Assembly: GCF_025685425.1 (NCBI RefSeq)
Contig: NZ_JAGTAS010000058.1
Coordinates: 310,001-374,000, forward strand
From: Terriglobus albidus
GTDB taxonomy: Bacteria; Acidobacteriota; Terriglobia; Terriglobales; Acidobacteriaceae
Length of the DNA stretch: 64,000 nucleotides
Reading direction: 5' to 3'
In this document: in pieces, positions 34,676 to 43,696 of the stretch
Layout: each line of letters opens with the position of its first letter
Position numbering within the stretch: position 1 is the stretch's first letter
The notes under the pieces: model-generated
Seen by the model: the letters and a program-made list of their open reading frames with translations, nothing else
Told to the model about the DNA's origin: nothing
Databases searched by the model: none
Program-made: the position numbers and the translations under genes

Positions 34676-36607
34676 TTACTGCACCGGCCTCAACTCCAGC
34701 TCAAAAAGATGCACGGCTTCCGTCGAGCCCTCCATGGTTATGGTGATATCCCGCAGCGTCCCCGATGGAATTTCAAATGTTCCAGCACTCGCAGTCTTGA
34801 TCTGTTTTGGATTCGCTGTCGCTTCAATCGGAACGGTCAGGACATGGTCGCCCATCTTCACCACGAACTTTCCTCCGGTAGGATTGGAACCTTTTGGAGT
34901 CGAGTACTTCACCTCAACCTCGTATCGCCGCGGCTTGTCCGAACGGACGTTCCAGGAGAGAGAGTTCCCCGCCTTCTCCAGCCCATCCACGTAATACTGC
35001 GCGGTCTTACCGTCCCCATAGACGAAGCCAGTTCCGTGAGAAGCGGCATCGAAGCCAAGAAGCCGGTTCGGACCTGACGTCGCCTGCAGTAGCCGGCCCA
35101 TCTGCCCGCGAACAGGACCGTCGGTTTTCAGCACGATCACGGTATCAACCGAGTCCGGAGCTGTTGCCGGAACATGCACCAACAGGTCATTTCCTTCCGC
35201 GGCGGTCTTCAAGGGATGCTTTGCGGTATCGCTCAACAGATAAGCCTGCGTCACTTTGCTGGTAAGTCCCCCAACCAGGAGCTTTCCGTCTGACGGCCAG
35301 TTCATGACATGCAGGTACAAAGTGTTCCCTTTGACGGTGGAATCACCCCAAGCCTGGCGGTCCAGAGGAGTTCTCTCCGTGCCATGAATGCTTTCTCCAT
35401 TCACCGCCATCCACTTTCCAATGCCTGCCAGAATCTCTGCATCCGGCGGATCGATGGTTCCGTCTCCCTTGGGTCCGATGTTCAACAAAATATTGCCTCC
35501 CTTTGCGGAGGTCTTTGCCAGCAACTGGATGAAGTACGGCACCGGCTTATGCACTGGATCGAGCTTGTCATAGCCATACGACTCGTTGGTGGTGGGGATC
35601 GCCTCCCAATCCCCCGGAGTCGGCCGCAGTTCCTCGGGACGATCGGCCGTGTCCAGGTAGTCGCCGAGATTCACTCCTTTTGTCCGTGCTGCGCGGCCAT
35701 TGATCACCACATTGGGATCAGCTCCCCGAACCGCCTTCACGATCCTTGCCTGCTCATAGAAAGGCAGCTTACTGGGAGTATCGAACCAGAGAATGTCCGG
35801 GTGATATCTGGCGATGAGCTCCTTCAGTTGAGGAATCGCTTTTCCATCGATGTACTTATCGACTTTGGCCACCAGCTCCGGATGCGCGTTGTACCAGTTG
35901 ATTCCACCAAAGAGAGCCTTGTCGCCGGCGGGATTGGTATAGTCCCAGTCGTTTCCAGGAGCATTGGGATCTTCCCAATCGAAGGCGTGCGAGTAATAGA
36001 AGCCGACATGCAGTCCCTCTGCCCGAGCCGCATTCACAAGCTCTTTCAGGGGATCGCGCTGGAAGTGCGCGACATCGCGAATGTTGTACTTATTCACCTC
36101 CGAAGGCCAGATCGCGAATCCATCGTGATGCTTCGACGTGATAATGACATATCGCATGCCGGCGGCCTTCATCTGCCGCACCCACGATTTTGCATCGTAC
36201 GCATCCGGATGGAATTTCGCCGCGACCTCATTCTTGTAGGTCTCCACCGGAATGCGGTTCACCCGCATGATGTGCTCGGCATATCCCGGGTTCGGACGGT
36301 CCTTCCACTCTCCGCCAAGAACGGAGTAGGCGCCCCAGTGCACAAAACAGCCAAACCGCGCCTCCCTCCACCATTCCAGCCTCTGATCCCGTGTCTTCAG
36401 CGAGGCTGCATACCAGCCTGAAGTCGCGTCTTTGACGGCGGCAGCATCCTTGGGAGCCGCATCGCCGACCTTCATCGGTTCATTTCCTGAATCCAGTTGC
36501 CGCTGCGCTTCATCCGGCGTCATATGCTGCCCGTACCCCACAGCATGCAGCGCCAGAACCATGGCGGACGAACAGCAGACAGACCGAATGAAACCTCTCA
36601 CAGCCAT
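34676..36607 (-). CDS. Secreted alpha-L-fucosidase, GH29
   Basis: 643 residues with a Sec signal (RGFIRSVCCSSAMVLALHAVGYGQ). The GH29 barrel (about 80-410) shows WWREARFGCFVHWG, YVIITSKHHDGFAIW (active-site His pair), GFYYSHAFDWEDP and nucleophile Asp276 in ILWFDTPSK. The C-terminal part (~430-643) has a beta domain and an extra jelly-roll-like module (VDGLEKAGNSLSWNV...EVKYSTPKG). GH29 removes alpha-1,2/3/4-linked fucose by retention. ATG 36607 has GAGGT close by; ATG 36631 with GGGAG 10 bases upstream is an alternative. It is divergent from the next, GH29-like gene. Confidence 0.93.
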   Translation of the reverse strand: MAVRGFIRSVCCSSAMVLALHAVGYGQHMTPDEAQRQLDSGNEPMKVGDAAPKDAAAVKDATSGWYAASLKTRDQRLEWWREARFGCFVHWGAYSVLGGEWKDRPNPGYAEHIMRVNRIPVETYKNEVAAKFHPDAYDAKSWVRQMKAAGMRYVIITSKHHDGFAIWPSEVNKYNIRDVAHFQRDPLKELVNAARAEGLHVGFYYSHAFDWEDPNAPGNDWDYTNPAGDKALFGGINWYNAHPELVAKVDKYIDGKAIPQLKELIARYHPDILWFDTPSKLPFYEQARIVKAVRGADPNVVINGRAARTKGVNLGDYLDTADRPEELRPTPGDWEAIPTTNESYGYDKLDPVHKPVPYFIQLLAKTSAKGGNILLNIGPKGDGTIDPPDAEILAGIGKWMAVNGESIHGTERTPLDRQAWGDSTVKGNTLYLHVMNWPSDGKLLVGGLTSKVTQAYLLSDTAKHPLKTAAEGNDLLVHVPATAPDSVDTVIVLKTDGPVRGQMGRLLQATSGPNRLLGFDAASHGTGFVYGDGKTAQYYVDGLEKAGNSLSWNVRSDKPRRYEVEVKYSTPKGSNPTGGKFVVKMGDHVLTVPIEATANPKQIKTASAGTFEIPSGTLRDITITMEGSTEAVHLFELELRPVQ

Positions 36608-36793
36608 TGCACCTCGAACGCTGAACATCATGCGCACACACAACTCCCTTACTCTTCTGAGCGCACACAGCCTATCATGGGTGAATTTCACTTGTGAAAT
36701 ATATTTTTTACTGAAGGATTGACGGGCAATCTGTATGGGGTCCATATTGGGTCAGTTCTCCGGCATTACGTATGACGTTCGTAAAGGAGCACC

Positions 36794-37879
36794 ATGGATC
36801 TCACACGCCGCACCACTCCGTCACGTCGCAGCTTCCTCGCAGGCAGCGCTGCCGCTCTCGTTGCAGGATCTCTCCCGCTCCAGGCATTGCAACCGGCACA
36901 GAACCCGGCATCCGCCAAGGAAAGCAGTCCATCTACGGGCCGAGCCGCATGGATGCAGGACCAGCGTTACCGCTGGGGAGTGATGACACACTATCTCTCA
37001 GACTGGAAAGCTCGCGATCACAAGCTCGACATGACTATCGAGCTCTGGAACAAGCTGGTGAATGGGTTCGATGTGGAGGCTATGGCGAAACGCCTCCATT
37101 CCGTGGGGGCCGGCTATTACCAGATCAGCATTGGCCAGAACTCCGGTTACTATCTCTCTCCGAATGCGGTGTACGACAGGATTGTCGGCAACAATCTCAG
37201 CAAATGCTCGCATCGTGACCTGGTAGGCGATCTTTACGAGCCGCTCAGGCGGCACGATATCAGATTGATGGTCTACCTTCCGTCCGGCGCGCCGGCGCAG
37301 GACAAAGCTGCTGTCGCTGCCCTGGAGTGGTCCAACGGACCGCATGCGAACAAGAACTTCCAACGAAAGTGGCAGCAGATTATTGAGGAGTGGTCTCGCC
37401 GCTGGGAGCAGAAAGTTGCCGGCTGGTGGTTCGATGGTTGCTATTTTCCGAATACGATGTACCGCACCGCAGAGGCGCCCAACTTCGCCAGCTTCGCAGC
37501 AGCCGCCCGGGCGGGAAATGCTGCTTCCTGCATTGCGTTCAATCCGGGTGTGCTCTATCGCTTCCTTTCAATAACTCCCGAAGAGGACTTCACCGCGGGT
37601 GAGATCGACAAACCGGAACTTGTCGCCATCCGCCGAGCCGAAAAGGGGGAGGTTGATGGAAGCCAGCTCCACATGCTCAGCTTCCTTGGAGAGAAGTGGG
37701 GTTCCGGAGCACCGCGCTTCAGTTCCGAACAGATCGTGACCTACACAGGAAATATTCTGGGCGTCGGTGGCGCCGTTACGTGGGATGTTCCGGTAGAGCT
37801 TGATGGGACAATTCGTGACGTCTTTCTCGATCAACTAGCTGCAGTCAACAAGGCATTCCCAAGAGAAGCAAAGGCATAA
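36794..37879 (+). CDS. Tat-exported GH29-like protein
   Basis: 361 residues. A twin-arginine signal (SRRSFLAGSAAALVAGS, about 10-26) should export it folded. The rest resembles a short alpha-L-fucosidase-like TIM barrel: YRWGVMTHYLSDW, AKRLHSVGAGYYQISIGQNSGYYLS, RLMVYLPSG, and WWFDGCYFPN, where the Asp is at the place of the GH29 nucleophile. GH29 hallmark HHDGF is missing, so it may be inactive or act on another sugar. It is divergent from the GH29 gene (186-bp gap), which supports a common substrate. AGGAG lies 7 bases before the ATG. The following 37880-38068 gap holds no gene. Confidence 0.7.
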   Translation: MDLTRRTTPSRRSFLAGSAAALVAGSLPLQALQPAQNPASAKESSPSTGRAAWMQDQRYRWGVMTHYLSDWKARDHKLDMTIELWNKLVNGFDVEAMAKRLHSVGAGYYQISIGQNSGYYLSPNAVYDRIVGNNLSKCSHRDLVGDLYEPLRRHDIRLMVYLPSGAPAQDKAAVAALEWSNGPHANKNFQRKWQQIIEEWSRRWEQKVAGWWFDGCYFPNTMYRTAEAPNFASFAAAARAGNAASCIAFNPGVLYRFLSITPEEDFTAGEIDKPELVAIRRAEKGEVDGSQLHMLSFLGEKWGSGAPRFSSEQIVTYTGNILGVGGAVTWDVPVELDGTIRDVFLDQLAAVNKAFPREAKA

Positions 37880-38068
37880 TCCATGCTCCTGGATCAGCGA
37901 GAGTAATTCCCTGCCGTTGAGCGATAATGGCTGACGTATTCGATTCCAGGATGGGAACTGCGCAAGCTTAAGCCGCCCTTCCCTGCCATTGCAAGGCCGG
38001 TTCAGACAGCACCATCGTGCCAGTTTGGCCGTTGCCCTGAATAGATCCTCTAGGCCTTTGCAGGCGTG

Positions 38069-38884
38069 TCAGCTCGCGTCACCACGGCGATACTCTCCCG
38101 GGGCGCATCCCATAATTCTTCGGAAGACGCGGTGGAACTGGGGATAACTACCGAACCCGGCTTCCAGGGCGGCATCGAGCATCGTCTGCCGTTGCCCGTT
38201 GCCGTAGATATCCAGGAAACGATCAATCCGCTGACGGTTGCGGAAGTCCACCATCGCAAAGCCGGTCTGTTGCTTAAACAGGCGGCTCAACCGTGCAGCC
38301 GACAGTCCCGATCGCCGCGCCAGTTCGTCGAGGTTTAATGTATTGTCCTCGTCGCGCAGCAGGCGGGCAGCCCGCTCCACAGCGGGATGGACATCGCGTA
38401 CCGGAACCGTGCCCGCCCGCTCAAAACACTGCCAGGCATACAGCAGCAGGTAGCTGAGACCTGCATTCAGAAATCCAGGCTGCTTCGCTCCCGCCAGAAG
38501 ATCGGCACAATGTGCCTCCATGCGCGACAATTCCTGCGATGTCAGGCGGCGGCAACACTCGCCTTCGCGGGAGAGTTTCAGTAGCGGGGTACTGAACTCG
38601 TCGATGGCAAAGCGTTTGACGGCACGGCGCTTGAAGACCGCGATCCACATCTCAAAATCTGCCGACTCTTCAAAGAGCACATGCTCCTGCGCGGGGAACA
38701 GCCAGATCAGATCGCCGCTGCGAATTTGGTATTTCCGGCTTCCCAGAAGATAACTGCCCGTTCCGCGGGTGACGATGTTCAGTTCCAGCTCGGCATGGTG
38801 GTGGCGCCGGTTGGTCCAGCCCAGGTTGTGGTACAGCCAGACGTTTCCATCGAATTCCGGACGAATTTGCAGGCGCTCGCGCAT
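38069..38884 (-). CDS. AraC-family transcriptional regulator
   Basis: 271 residues. The N-terminal cupin-like sensing domain (about 10-140: HHHAELELNIVTRGTGSYLLG, GDLIWLFPAQEHVLFEES) should bind a sugar or other small ligand. The C-terminal double helix-turn-helix (about 170-268) has LNLDELARRSGLSAARLSRLFKQQTG and the family end motif GFGSYPQFHRVFRRIMGCAPGEYR. ATG 38884 is preferred over a TTG reading 33 bases upstream. It is divergent from the PhyH gene with an 83-bp gap, so it probably activates the PhyH/GPH/GH31 genes. Confidence 0.9.
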   Translation of the reverse strand: MRERLQIRPEFDGNVWLYHNLGWTNRRHHHAELELNIVTRGTGSYLLGSRKYQIRSGDLIWLFPAQEHVLFEESADFEMWIAVFKRRAVKRFAIDEFSTPLLKLSREGECCRRLTSQELSRMEAHCADLLAGAKQPGFLNAGLSYLLLYAWQCFERAGTVPVRDVHPAVERAARLLRDEDNTLNLDELARRSGLSAARLSRLFKQQTGFAMVDFRNRQRIDRFLDIYGNGQRQTMLDAALEAGFGSYPQFHRVFRRIMGCAPGEYRRGDAS

Positions 38885-38945
38885 AACGGTGCTCGCTACG
38901 ACAAAATACGATAACAACTAATTTCAAAAATGAGAAGCCAAAGGT

Positions 38946-38964
38946 AATCTCTACTACGTAGATT
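38946..38964. promoter_or_regulatory. Inverted repeat at the PhyH start, possible operator
   Basis: AATCT and AGATT flank 9 bases that include CTACGTAG. The site touches the PhyH start codon region, where no Shine-Dalgarno sequence is seen. It lies in the AraC/PhyH divergent gap. This is pattern evidence only. Confidence 0.3.
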
Positions 38965-38967
38965 GCA

Positions 38968-39798
38968 ATGCGTATGGCGATCATTACGGAACAACAACGC
39001 GAACTGTACCGCACAGAAGGCTACATGATCCTGCCGGGCGTCATTCCTCCGGAGATGCTGAGCATGTTGCGTGAGGAGTGCTCTTACTACCTCGGCTATT
39101 ACGATTCCATGATGGACGCCAAAGGCGTTCAAACGGAAAACATCAGCCACCGTGGCAAGAGATACTTCATCAATAACCGCTACCGTCTCAGCTCCCGGCT
39201 GTGGCGCTTCGTCTTCAGCGATCTTATGGCCCAGGTGGCTGCGGCGACAGTCGGCCCTGACGCTTATCTCTTCCATGAACAATGGGTAGTCAAAGGCGCC
39301 GAACAGGGTATGAAGTTCGCCTGGCACCAGGACTCCGGCTACGTGAAGTGGTACAACCCAACCACCCAGCACAAGCCTTACGTGACCTGCTGGTGCACGC
39401 TGGATGACGTCAGCGAAGAAAACGGCACCGTTTATCTGCTGCCCCATTCGCGGGGCGGAACCCAGAACAGCATCATCGACCACACCAAAGAAGATGGCAC
39501 CAACGACCTGATCGGCTATACAGGCAATGATCCCGGCGATGCGGTCATCGTCCCTGCCGGAAGCATCGTCGCCTTTGACAGCTATGTCTTTCATCGCAGC
39601 GGGCCGAACAAGACGAACAATATGCGGCGTATTTATCTTCCCCAGTACAGCGCGACGCCGATTAATCGTCCGGACGGCAAGCCCTGGGCCATGGCCACTC
39701 CATTTCTGAAGGATGGCAAGAATATCTACAATCACGCTGACGATACTGCAGAACAATACGGCCCCTTCCCCGAACCATCGAAGGAAAAGGTCGCCTGA
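38968..39798 (+). CDS. Phytanoyl-CoA dioxygenase (PhyH) family Fe(II)/2-oxoglutarate oxygenase
   Basis: 276 residues, soluble. The double-stranded beta-helix core shows the iron ligands His120 and Asp122 in WHQDSGY and the distal His209 in FHRSGPN, with the 2-oxoglutarate-binding Arg in NNMRRIY shortly after. N-terminal helix YRTEGYMILPGVIPPEML is typical of PhyH proteins. Family members hydroxylate varied small molecules; in carbohydrate loci their substrate is generally unknown. It is divergent from the AraC gene and followed by a terminator before the transporter, so it may be only partly co-transcribed with it. Confidence 0.88.
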   Translation: MRMAIITEQQRELYRTEGYMILPGVIPPEMLSMLREECSYYLGYYDSMMDAKGVQTENISHRGKRYFINNRYRLSSRLWRFVFSDLMAQVAAATVGPDAYLFHEQWVVKGAEQGMKFAWHQDSGYVKWYNPTTQHKPYVTCWCTLDDVSEENGTVYLLPHSRGGTQNSIIDHTKEDGTNDLIGYTGNDPGDAVIVPAGSIVAFDSYVFHRSGPNKTNNMRRIYLPQYSATPINRPDGKPWAMATPFLKDGKNIYNHADDTAEQYGPFPEPSKEKVA

Positions 39799-39810
39799 TC
39801 CTTGGATGAC

Positions 39811-39840
39811 AGGCCGCTGGCGAATTGCCGTCAGCGGCCT
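39811..39840 (+). terminator. Intrinsic terminator or attenuator after PhyH
   Basis: AGGCCGCTG pairs with CAGCGGCCT across a 12-nt loop, followed by TTTA. It lies between the PhyH and GPH transporter genes on the same strand and may only partly stop transcription. Confidence 0.7.
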
Positions 39841-39878
39841 TTATGCTTTGTAGCCGTTCGAAGAAAAGGGAGAAGGGT

Positions 39879-41228
39879 GTGCTGAAGACACGTCTAAGTT
39901 ATGCTGCCAGCGAAGTCGCGGGCCAGCTCATCTTTTGCGTCGTCTCGTTTTACCTGCTGAAGTTCTATACCGATGTCTATGGCATCTCCGCGGCTGCCGC
40001 GGGAACCATTCTGCTGGCGACCCGCTGCCTGGATGCGGTGGACGCTCCGCTTTGGGGCATTCTCTTCGACCGCATCCATAGCCGGCTTGGAAAGAGCCGC
40101 CCATGGTTCCTCTGGCTGTGCAGTCCGTTCGCCATCTTCGGCGTGCTTACCTTCCTCACACCGCATCTCAGCGGCACGGCAAAGGTTCTCTATGCCGGTG
40201 TTACCTATGCCATCTGCAGCATCCTTTACACAGGCATTAATACGCCCGTCACATCCATTCTCTGCGGACTCACTTCAGACTCCCGCGAACGCGTCACGCT
40301 TACGACCTTCCGTATGTTCGGGTCAAAGCTCGCCGTCCTGTTCGTCAATCTGACTGTCCTGCGCCTGGTGGATCGCGTTGGAGGCGGCAATGACCGTAAG
40401 GGATTTTTGATCGTTATGTCGCTTTACGCCGTCGGCTCCGTACTGCTTTATCTGACTGCATTTCGGAATCTGCGGGAGGCAGTCGTGGAAGAGCACAAGA
40501 AGATCGCCCTGCGCGAGAGCCTGCGCGCGATCCGCGGCAACCATCCCTGGCTGATCACCTTCGCAAGTGGTCTCTTCTTCTGGATCGCCTTCATCGCCCG
40601 CATCTCGGCGGCACCCTACTTCTTTGAATACACGCTGCATCGCCGCGATCTCATCTCCGTTGCCAACAGCCTGGACTTCGTCTCTCTGGGAACGGTCTTC
40701 CTGCTTCCCTGGCTCTGCCGCAAAACATCGAAACGCAATTTATGGACTGCCGGCCTGTTGGGCTGTGTCGCTGGGCAGCTTTTGCTTGCAGCCGGAGCAC
40801 GCCTATATTCCGTGCCACTCATATTGACCGGCTGGGGACTCGGCTTTTTTGCCAGCGGCGCGGCCATGGCGATACCCTTCACGATTCTGTCTGACAGCGT
40901 TGACTACGGCGAATGGAAGTGCGGCATCCGGGCAACCGGCTTTCTTACTGCCATCGGCTTCTCCTTCTGTTTGAAAGCCGGCAGCGGTCTCGGCGGTGCA
41001 ATTCCCGCCTGGATTCTGGACCGTTATCACTACATCCCACACGTCCAACAGACGGCACAGTCGCTGCATGGCATCAACCTGAGTTTTATATGGCTGCCGG
41101 CGGTGGCCTACGCTATGGCAACCATTCCAGTCCTCTTCTACCAGCGGTATGAGCGGCTGGAACCGCAGATCCGCAAAGACCTTGAGTTGCGCCGCGCCGC
41201 GGCCGTAGCCATGAGTGCGGGTATCTGA
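39879..41228 (+). CDS. GPH-family sugar:cation symporter
   Basis: 449 residues with about 12 membrane helices. The pattern ATRCLDAVDAPLWGILFDRIHSRLGKSRPW (loop 2-3) and NTPVTSILCGLTSDSRERVTLTTFRMFGS is that of glycoside-pentoside-hexuronide symporters (MelB/XylP type). The GTG at 39879 has AAGGGAGAAGG just upstream; the longer TTG reading would start within the terminator hairpin. Its stop overlaps the GH31 start (TGATG). XylP-like members carry isoprimeverose; with the cytoplasmic GH31 next door, import of an alpha-xyloside is the best guess. Confidence 0.88.
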   Translation: MLKTRLSYAASEVAGQLIFCVVSFYLLKFYTDVYGISAAAAGTILLATRCLDAVDAPLWGILFDRIHSRLGKSRPWFLWLCSPFAIFGVLTFLTPHLSGTAKVLYAGVTYAICSILYTGINTPVTSILCGLTSDSRERVTLTTFRMFGSKLAVLFVNLTVLRLVDRVGGGNDRKGFLIVMSLYAVGSVLLYLTAFRNLREAVVEEHKKIALRESLRAIRGNHPWLITFASGLFFWIAFIARISAAPYFFEYTLHRRDLISVANSLDFVSLGTVFLLPWLCRKTSKRNLWTAGLLGCVAGQLLLAAGARLYSVPLILTGWGLGFFASGAAMAIPFTILSDSVDYGEWKCGIRATGFLTAIGFSFCLKAGSGLGGAIPAWILDRYHYIPHVQQTAQSLHGINLSFIWLPAVAYAMATIPVLFYQRYERLEPQIRKDLELRRAAAVAMSAGI

Positions 41229-43696
41229 TGTTCCAGCTTGAACAACGTCGCGGCGATGCTATCTTCGTCTCGGGAGCTCGTCGCCTTCGACTGAGCTTCC
41301 CCACTGAAGCCACTGTCCGCGTCACGTACACGGAAGACAGCGCCTTTGCCGAGCGCAATTCTGCCATCGTCATAGTCCGTGAACACGTATCTTTTAGCGT
41401 TGAGGAGGAGCAGGATCTTTATCGCCTCTCAACAAACGCGATCGAAGTTTCTGTTTCGAAAGCGAGCGGAGCTCTAACCGTAAAGGATTCTCAGGGCAAA
41501 GTTCTTCTCCAGGAACCCGACCGAGGGGGCAAGTGGCTGACGCGAAAGAAGGTCTATCGCAATCTCTTCTCCACAACACAGGCCATCACCACAGGGCAAA
41601 GTATCGATGGCGCACGTGCAGCCGCGGAATCTTTTGAGACCGTCTTCGATCGCGAGGCCTTCGAGGCCAAGCTGGAGTTCATCTTTGCCGAAGATGAAGC
41701 TCTTTACGGACTGGGATCACACGAGGAGGGATACGGCAACCTTCGTGGCCGTTCCCGCGAGTTGTATCAGCAGAATATGAAGGCGGTCGTGCCTGTACTG
41801 ATCTCATCGCGGGGATACGGAGTCCTGCTTGATTGCGAATCGCTGATGACCTTCCACGATGACGCCCTGGGCTCCTACTGGTGGGCCGATACCGTCGCCG
41901 AGCTGGACTACTACATCTTTTGCGGAAGCACGCTGGAAGCGCTTTACGGACAGTACTACGACCTTACCGGCAAGCCGGCGATGCTGCCGAAGTGGGCTTT
42001 GGGATACGTGCAGTCCAAGGAACGCTACGTCAATGCCGAGGAGCTCCTCGCTGTCGCCAACGAATACCGCAGACGCGAGATTCCTCTCGACTGCATTGTG
42101 CTGGACTGGAAGAGCTGGCCCAACGGCTCCGGCTGGGGACAGAAGAGCTTTGATCTAGCCCGTTTCCCTGATCCGTCCGCCATGACTCGGTCGCTGCACA
42201 ACATAGACGTACACCTGATGGTATCCATCTGGCCCATCATGGCCGGCGGATGTGAGAACCAAGTCGAGCTGCAGCAGAAACAACAGATGCTCGGTAATCA
42301 GTCGACCTATAACGCCTTCGATGACACGGCACGAGCCACTTACTGGCAGCAAGCGAAACGCGGGCTCTTCGATCATGGCGTCGACGCATGGTGGTGCGAC
42401 TGTACGGAACCCTTCGAAGCAGACTGGGCCGGCGCCGTAAAACCCGAACCGCATACCCGGCTGCGTATCAATACCGATGCTGCGAAGAGATACATCGACG
42501 AAGCCCGCATCAATAGTTTTTCTCTCCTGCATTCGCAAGGCATCTACGATGGCCAGCGCAGTGCCACGGAAGATCGCCGCGTACTGAACCTCACGCGGTC
42601 GTCCTATGCCGGCCAGCATCGCTACGGCACAATTACCTGGAACGGCGATATATGCGGGACCTGGGAGACGCTACGGCGCTGCATCCCTGAAGGCGTGAAC
42701 TTCTGCGCCACCGGCGAGCCCTTCTGGACGACCGATGCCGGAGGCTTCTTCGTCGCCAATGATCCTGCGCTCTGGTTCTGGAGCGGTGACTACAACGATG
42801 GCTGCCGTGGACTCACTCCCATGGACGCTCTGCAGCCAGATGCTGCTGACAGCGGCTGCCGCGATAAGGCATTCTGGGAGCTCTACGTTCGCTGGATGCA
42901 GTACGCCTGCTTCCTTCCGATGATGCGATCTCACGGTACAGACGCCGCCCGCGAGATCTGGCGATTCGGTGAACCCGGCGAGCCGTTCTATGATGCACTG
43001 GCTGCGATCATCCGGCTGCGCTCCCGTCTTGTGCCCCATCTCTATTCGCTGATGGCTGCCGTCTGCCGCACCGGAGCTCCCATGCTTCGCCCCTTGGCAC
43101 TGGAGTTTCCCGATGATCCCGTTGCAAGGCAGATGGACGACACTTTTCTTTTAGGCGATTCCCTCCTCATCGCTCCGGTAGTCGAGCCAATGTATTACGG
43201 CCGGTCATCGCAGCAGCTTGAAGGACGCCGGCATACCCGCAGAGTCTATCTACCGGCATCATCTGACTGGTTCGACTTCTGGACAGGCATACCTCACGCG
43301 GGAGGGATGTGGGTCAATGCCGATGCGCCACTTCAGACCATCCCGGTCTTTGTCCGTTCCGGCTCCATCCTGGTGCTGGGACCAGTGCGCCAGTTCGTTG
43401 GACAGTTCCCAGAGGCGCCATACACCGTACACGTTTATCCCGGTGCAAATGGAACCTTCACGCACTATGAAGATGCCGGCGATGGCTACGCCTATGAGCG
43501 GGGCGACTATACCCTTACCCACTTTCGCTGGGATGATTCACAACAACAGTTGACCGTTTTGCCCCGCGAGGGCAGCTTCCCCACGATGACCGCATCCCGC
43601 GAGCTGACGATTCAAATCTACGCCGATGCAGGAGTGAAAACAGAAACAGTGCGCTATGACGGCGCAGAGGTTCAGATACGATGCACAGAACAATAA
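41228..43696 (+). CDS. Cytoplasmic GH31 alpha-glycosidase, alpha-xylosidase-like
   Basis: 822 residues, no signal peptide. The N-terminal beta-sandwich (about 1-210, YGLGSHEEGYGNLR) is followed by the catalytic barrel with WALGYVQSKERY, nucleophile Asp391 in AWWCDCTEPF and acid/base Asp474 in WNGDICGTW, then C-terminal beta domains (LPASSDWFDFWTG, GSILVLGP). The family covers alpha-glucosidases, alpha-xylosidases and others; the LDWKSW and WWCDCTEP context fits alpha-xylosidases better. It is coupled to the GPH symporter by a one-base overlap, so it should hydrolyse the imported oligosaccharide inside the cell, for example isoprimeverose from xyloglucan. The last 16 bases overlap the next gene. 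Confidence 0.9.
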   Translation: MFQLEQRRGDAIFVSGARRLRLSFPTEATVRVTYTEDSAFAERNSAIVIVREHVSFSVEEEQDLYRLSTNAIEVSVSKASGALTVKDSQGKVLLQEPDRGGKWLTRKKVYRNLFSTTQAITTGQSIDGARAAAESFETVFDREAFEAKLEFIFAEDEALYGLGSHEEGYGNLRGRSRELYQQNMKAVVPVLISSRGYGVLLDCESLMTFHDDALGSYWWADTVAELDYYIFCGSTLEALYGQYYDLTGKPAMLPKWALGYVQSKERYVNAEELLAVANEYRRREIPLDCIVLDWKSWPNGSGWGQKSFDLARFPDPSAMTRSLHNIDVHLMVSIWPIMAGGCENQVELQQKQQMLGNQSTYNAFDDTARATYWQQAKRGLFDHGVDAWWCDCTEPFEADWAGAVKPEPHTRLRINTDAAKRYIDEARINSFSLLHSQGIYDGQRSATEDRRVLNLTRSSYAGQHRYGTITWNGDICGTWETLRRCIPEGVNFCATGEPFWTTDAGGFFVANDPALWFWSGDYNDGCRGLTPMDALQPDAADSGCRDKAFWELYVRWMQYACFLPMMRSHGTDAAREIWRFGEPGEPFYDALAAIIRLRSRLVPHLYSLMAAVCRTGAPMLRPLALEFPDDPVARQMDDTFLLGDSLLIAPVVEPMYYGRSSQQLEGRRHTRRVYLPASSDWFDFWTGIPHAGGMWVNADAPLQTIPVFVRSGSILVLGPVRQFVGQFPEAPYTVHVYPGANGTFTHYEDAGDGYAYERGDYTLTHFRWDDSQQQLTVLPREGSFPTMTASRELTIQIYADAGVKTETVRYDGAEVQIRCTEQ

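Noticed and set aside
38030-38055. TCCTCTA near 38046 as a ninth palindromic element end
   Set aside because: Only the last few bases resemble the element end; no matching second end or central hairpin is found at the expected distance.
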